Below are positions 9,163 to 11,374 of a stretch of DNA of 11,374 nt, one piece after another. Every line of letters begins with the position of its first letter. Position 1 is the stretch's first letter. Source of the DNA: CAZWRV01 sp964636325 (GTDB lineage Bacteria > Verrucomicrobiota > Lentisphaeria > Victivallales > GWF2-50-93); NCBI GenBank assembly GCA_964636325.1, contig CAZWRV010000140.1, positions 1 to 11,374 on the forward strand, given 5' to 3'. Both the position numbers and the translations under genes were made by a program. Under the pieces are notes generated by a model. It was not told the origin of the DNA, searched no databases, and was given only the letters and a program-made list of their open reading frames with translations.

Positions 9163-9591
9163 ATGAACAAGCGCAAGAACCCAAACATGATTCTATGGTT
9201 CGAGTCCTTCGGATTCGCCCTGATAATTCTTCTCTCCTGGGTGAATGAAATCTTCGATCTTGCCGGAAAGCTTTTCGGCGGCGGCACAAGCTCCAACTGG
9301 AGGGAGGCGACTTTTGAGACCCTCGTCGTGCTTGGAGTCTGGGCCATGTCTTTTATGATGACACGGAATCTTCTGGACCGGCTTTACTATGTCGAAAATT
9401 TCCTCAAGGTCTGCGCCTGGTGCAGGAAGATCGGCAACGGCGACGAATGGCTTAGCATAGAAAACTATTTCGCCAAGGGTTTTGAGACGCGCACTTCGCA
9501 CGGTATATGCCCGGGGTGCGCGGAAAAGATGATGCCGCCGGATGAGGATACGCGGAAGGACCGCCCTGAAAAAACGGATCGCGGCCGATGA
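9163..9591 (+). CDS. Two-helix membrane protein with C-terminal CxxC/HxxCxxC motif
   Basis: This 142-residue protein has two predicted membrane helices (about 9-30 and 51-70). A short amphipathic stretch leads to a tail with CAWC (84-87), WLSIENYF (96-103) and SHGICPGC (112-119), then a charged, Pro-rich C-terminus. The C-x2-C ... H-x2-C-x2-C pattern is the same as a short cassette I know from the ends of bacterial PAS sensor and signalling proteins (CxWCkki ... hgiCPxC). It could bind zinc or act in redox sensing; here it stands without a kinase or PAS domain. AAGGGG at 9151-9156, 6 nt before the ATG, is a clear ribosome-binding site. The gene follows valS by 64 bp and overlaps the EEP gene by 4 bases. 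No specific function is assigned. Confidence 0.8.
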   Translation: MNKRKNPNMILWFESFGFALIILLSWVNEIFDLAGKLFGGGTSSNWREATFETLVVLGVWAMSFMMTRNLLDRLYYVENFLKVCAWCRKIGNGDEWLSIENYFAKGFETRTSHGICPGCAEKMMPPDEDTRKDRPEKTDRGR

Positions 9592-10319
9592 GGATACTTG
9601 TATACAACATCGCCTACGGCACAGGAGGCCCTCAGGCGCTCTTCGAGCACCTGTGCACGATGCACCGCTACATACGGACTCCGCATACGCACCTCGAGAA
9701 GATACTGGGGTTCATACAGGAGGTCGACCCGGACGTCCTGGGCCTGATCGAGGTGGACACCGGCTCCTACCGCACGAACTACAAGAACCAGGTCGAGGTC
9801 ATCGCGAACCATATAAGCCACCACCATCACAGCTCGGTCAAATACGGCAGGCGGCTCCTGCCGAATTCCATCCCCATTCTGAGGAAGCAGGCAAACGCCG
9901 TCCTCACAAAGCAGAAGGTCCCGCACGGCAAGTTCCACTTCTTCCCCGTCGGATTCAAGAGGCTGATAATAGAGGTGGAGGTGGAAGGGATCAAGTTCTT
10001 CCTGGTGCATTTGGCGCTGCAGAAAGCCATAAGGCGCAAGCAGATATCGCATCTGGCGAAGCTCGCGGACGGCGGCGGCCCGGTCATCATCGCCGGCGAC
10101 TTCAACACGCTGTCCGGCGCCCATGAGCTGCATGCGCTCCAGGACCGTCTCGGCCTCTTCAACCCCAACGGCAGCCACCTGCCCACCTACCCCTCCTGGA
10201 AGCCGCGCAAGCAGCTCGACTTCATCCTATGCTCCAAGTCGCTCAAGGTCAAAAACTTCCGCATCCCGGACGTCAAGCTTTCCGACCACCTGCCGCTAAT
10301 CCTCGAACTTCATCCCTGA
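9588..10319 (+). CDS. Endonuclease/exonuclease/phosphatase (EEP) family protein
   Basis: This 243-residue protein has the metal-dependent EEP (DNase I-like) fold, whose members cleave phosphodiester or phosphate bonds in nucleic acids, phospholipid headgroups or inositol phosphates. Active-site landmarks occur in order: N7 in RILVYNIAYG, E55 in GLIEVDTGS (metal), H141 in FFLVHLAL, D171 and N173 in AGDFNT, D211 in KQLDFIL, and D233-H234 in LSDHLPL. All key residues are present, so it should be active. There is no signal peptide; the enzyme is probably cytoplasmic or recruited to the membrane. The ATG overlaps the previous gene's stop (ATGA) and no clear Shine-Dalgarno sequence precedes it, so translation is likely coupled to the membrane Cys-motif protein. 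A His-rich patch (HISHHHH, 75-81) is notable. The substrate is not predictable from sequence. Confidence 0.9.
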   Translation: MRILVYNIAYGTGGPQALFEHLCTMHRYIRTPHTHLEKILGFIQEVDPDVLGLIEVDTGSYRTNYKNQVEVIANHISHHHHSSVKYGRRLLPNSIPILRKQANAVLTKQKVPHGKFHFFPVGFKRLIIEVEVEGIKFFLVHLALQKAIRRKQISHLAKLADGGGPVIIAGDFNTLSGAHELHALQDRLGLFNPNGSHLPTYPSWKPRKQLDFILCSKSLKVKNFRIPDVKLSDHLPLILELHP

Positions 10320-10493
10320 AAAAGCTTGAAATCCTTTACAGAGCCGTTATTTTTGACTAGCTTAAATTGAGCGTTTGTTGCCGTAACTTGCACAATGCGA
10401 ATTCAAGCATGCGGTGTGCGAAATTAACGAGATTATTCCATTTCCCATGAGGAGCGACGCCCGGTAATATACATTGGAAGAATGCAGTTCATT

Positions 10494-10535
10494 GGTAAAT
10501 ATTCAGTGAACTACGCCTTTGACTGAATATTTACC
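10494..10535. repeat. Perfect 14-bp inverted repeat
   Basis: GGTAAATATTCAGT (10494-10507) and ACTGAATATTTACC (10522-10535) are exactly complementary around a 14-nt spacer. The inner word TGAATATTT occurs once more in direct orientation at 10543-10551. An overlapping pair, AGTTCA (10486-10491) and TGAACT (10507-10512), offers a competing smaller hairpin. No T tract follows. It could be an operator, a transcript-end hairpin or a relic of a small mobile element. Confidence 0.75.
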
Positions 10536-10551
10536 TAGGAATTGAATATTT

Positions 10552-10577
10552 GCGCGGCCCGTTCGCGTTACCCGCGC
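10552..10577. repeat. GC hairpin downstream of the 14-bp inverted repeat
   Basis: GCGCGG and CCGCGC form a 6-bp stem around a 14-nt loop, the same spacer length as in the neighbouring inverted repeat. No T tract follows. Its role is unknown. Confidence 0.35.
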
Positions 10578-10589
10578 TGATCATAGACC

Positions 10590-10617
10590 GTGAAACTGTG
10601 CTTACACTTGTCATAAT
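10590..10617 (+). promoter_or_regulatory. Candidate promoter of the exported-protein gene
   Basis: GTGAAA (10590-10595, four of six to the -35 consensus) and CATAAT (10612-10617, five of six to the -10) are separated by 16 bp. RNA would start near 10624, leaving a leader of about 17 nt. The inverted repeats would then lie upstream of the promoter, where regulators bind. Confidence 0.4.
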
Positions 10618-10640
10618 ATATTAACAAGAAGCGGGGGAAG

Positions 10641-11374
10641 ATGAAAGCAAGAGCGCACGTACGGCGGGAACCAATCTCGGAGCGCAAAGCAGTTGCAACT
10701 TCAACCAATGGGACACCGCCTTCGCTGTCGGTCTTCTCAAAACGCCGATATCGAAAGCCGGCCGGCTCTTTAGCCACGGCTTTTGCAGTCTCCCTAATTT
10801 GCCTGCTAACAGCCATTACCTTCAACTCCTATGCCGAAGCGATTGAAGGGCAAGATTCCAATAATGCCGTAGCCAATCAAGACTCGGTCACCGGTAATGA
10901 TTCTGTCAAAGATGGCAATTTCACAATTAAAATGGCAATTTCAGGTCTTTCGGGAGCGCCAGGAGCGGTAAAACCTACTTCAGGAAACACTAATTGGAAT
11001 TACCCAGGAGATTTTACGGATCCGGCTGATGGCAGAACTTATGTCTATGCGATGTTGTCGGTCGGCAGCAGCATTTTTACAGGCTGGGCAGTTGAACCCC
11101 AAGGTGCTGTAACTTTCGGAGATACAATAGATTATCTATACCCCGACAATGGACAGCCTGGGAAAAGAACGGAAATCTTAAGTGTCGTGGCCAATGCAAC
11201 AATAACTGGGCATTTTGAGAAGGGATCAATAATCACTTTTGATATTCAGCCAAGCGGATGGGGAAATATCACAAAACCAAGTTCAATTACACCATCAAGT
11301 CCTACATATGCAACAAAACGGGTGCAATTCCCAAAAGTTGACATTCTATCCTATCCTCCCATGGAGAGGTTTTC
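10641..11374 (+). CDS. Exported protein, N-terminal part (runs off the window), InlB-B-like repeat
   Basis: An uninterrupted frame runs from ATG 10641 to the last base, giving 244 residues with no stop, so the protein is incomplete here. Residues 1-40 are basic and polar, 41-62 form a hydrophobic helix, and AEA at 65-67 is a likely signal-peptidase site, making an unusually long signal peptide or an anchor. The region to about 130 is rich in Asn, Asp, Ser and Gly. Residues about 134-192 (YVYAML, FTGWAVEPQGAVTF, VANATITGHF) resemble a bacterial InlB B-type repeat, and a second seems to start at 199 (TFDIQPSGWGNI). ATG 10641 is the first start after an in-frame stop at 10614; the G-rich ribosome-binding site is close. 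AT-rich third positions set it apart from the upstream genes. It is probably a surface protein; the function is unknown. Confidence 0.7.
   Translation, partial: MKARAHVRREPISERKAVATSTNGTPPSLSVFSKRRYRKPAGSLATAFAVSLICLLTAITFNSYAEAIEGQDSNNAVANQDSVTGNDSVKDGNFTIKMAISGLSGAPGAVKPTSGNTNWNYPGDFTDPADGRTYVYAMLSVGSSIFTGWAVEPQGAVTFGDTIDYLYPDNGQPGKRTEILSVVANATITGHFEKGSIITFDIQPSGWGNITKPSSITPSSPTYATKRVQFPKVDILSYPPMERF

Larger units (their letters stand above)
10320..10640. other. AT-rich intergenic region with hairpins, non-coding
   Basis: The 321 bp between the EEP gene and the exported-protein gene hold no convincing gene. They contain a 5-bp inverted repeat GCACA/TGTGC (10390-10419), the 14-bp inverted repeat at 10494-10535, a GC hairpin at 10552-10577 and a candidate promoter at 10590-10617. 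No intrinsic terminator with a T tract was found behind the EEP gene. Confidence 0.6.

Noticed and set aside
10552..10577. GC hairpin with a GTTCG-like loop as part of a tRNA
   Set aside because: No acceptor, D or anticodon stems can be drawn around it in either direction.
10568..10825. Minus-strand open frame of 85 codons
   Set aside because: It overlaps the promoter and start of the exported-protein gene, whose signal peptide and open frame are far better supported.

Overview
The window is bacterial chromosomal DNA with GC-rich, tightly spaced genes, AT-rich or hairpin-rich gaps and bacterial ribosome-binding sites. No rRNA, tRNA, CRISPR array, transposase or phage gene was seen. Valyl-tRNA synthetase, an EcsC-family protein and exported proteins with RCC1 and InlB-B-like repeats fit a Gram-negative environmental or gut bacterium. 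A PVC-type lineage (Lentisphaerota, Kiritimatiellota or Verrucomicrobiota) is my best guess; it rests on general resemblance only and is weak.

Layout, left to right. (1) 194-1054, plus strand: an EcsC-family protein. (2) 1055-1448: a non-coding gap between convergent genes, holding the first copy of a hairpin-rich 106-bp repeat and a GC hairpin that may end the minus-strand unit. (3) 6198 down to 1449, minus strand: four co-directional genes, in transcription order a GNAT acetyltransferase, a large exported RCC1-repeat protein, a NodB-type polysaccharide deacetylase and a YpeA-like acetyltransferase. The second repeat copy lies in the leader between the RCC1 gene and the deacetylase, so the two copies bracket the deacetylase-ypeA pair. 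(4) 6199-6446: a divergent intergenic region with a perfect -10 box for the minus-strand unit. (5) 6447-10319, plus strand: valS, then a small two-helix membrane protein with a Cys-rich CxxC/HxxCxxC tail, then an endonuclease/exonuclease/phosphatase (EEP) family enzyme. The last two overlap by 4 bases (ATGA), so they are probably translationally coupled. (6) 10320-10640: an AT-rich gap with a perfect 14-bp inverted repeat. (7) 10641 to the window end: the start of an exported protein that is still open at the edge and is clearly more AT-rich than its neighbours.

How the genes may work together. The minus-strand group mixes envelope or surface functions (RCC1-repeat protein, deacetylase) with two small-molecule or protein acetyltransferases; nothing in the sequence names a shared pathway. 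On the plus strand, valS is housekeeping, and the coupled membrane Cys-motif protein and EEP enzyme form the most interesting candidate functional pair. The other notable element is the duplicated repeat, where the two copies differ by compensating changes in a stem and a third segment changes with them, which suggests selection on RNA or DNA folding.
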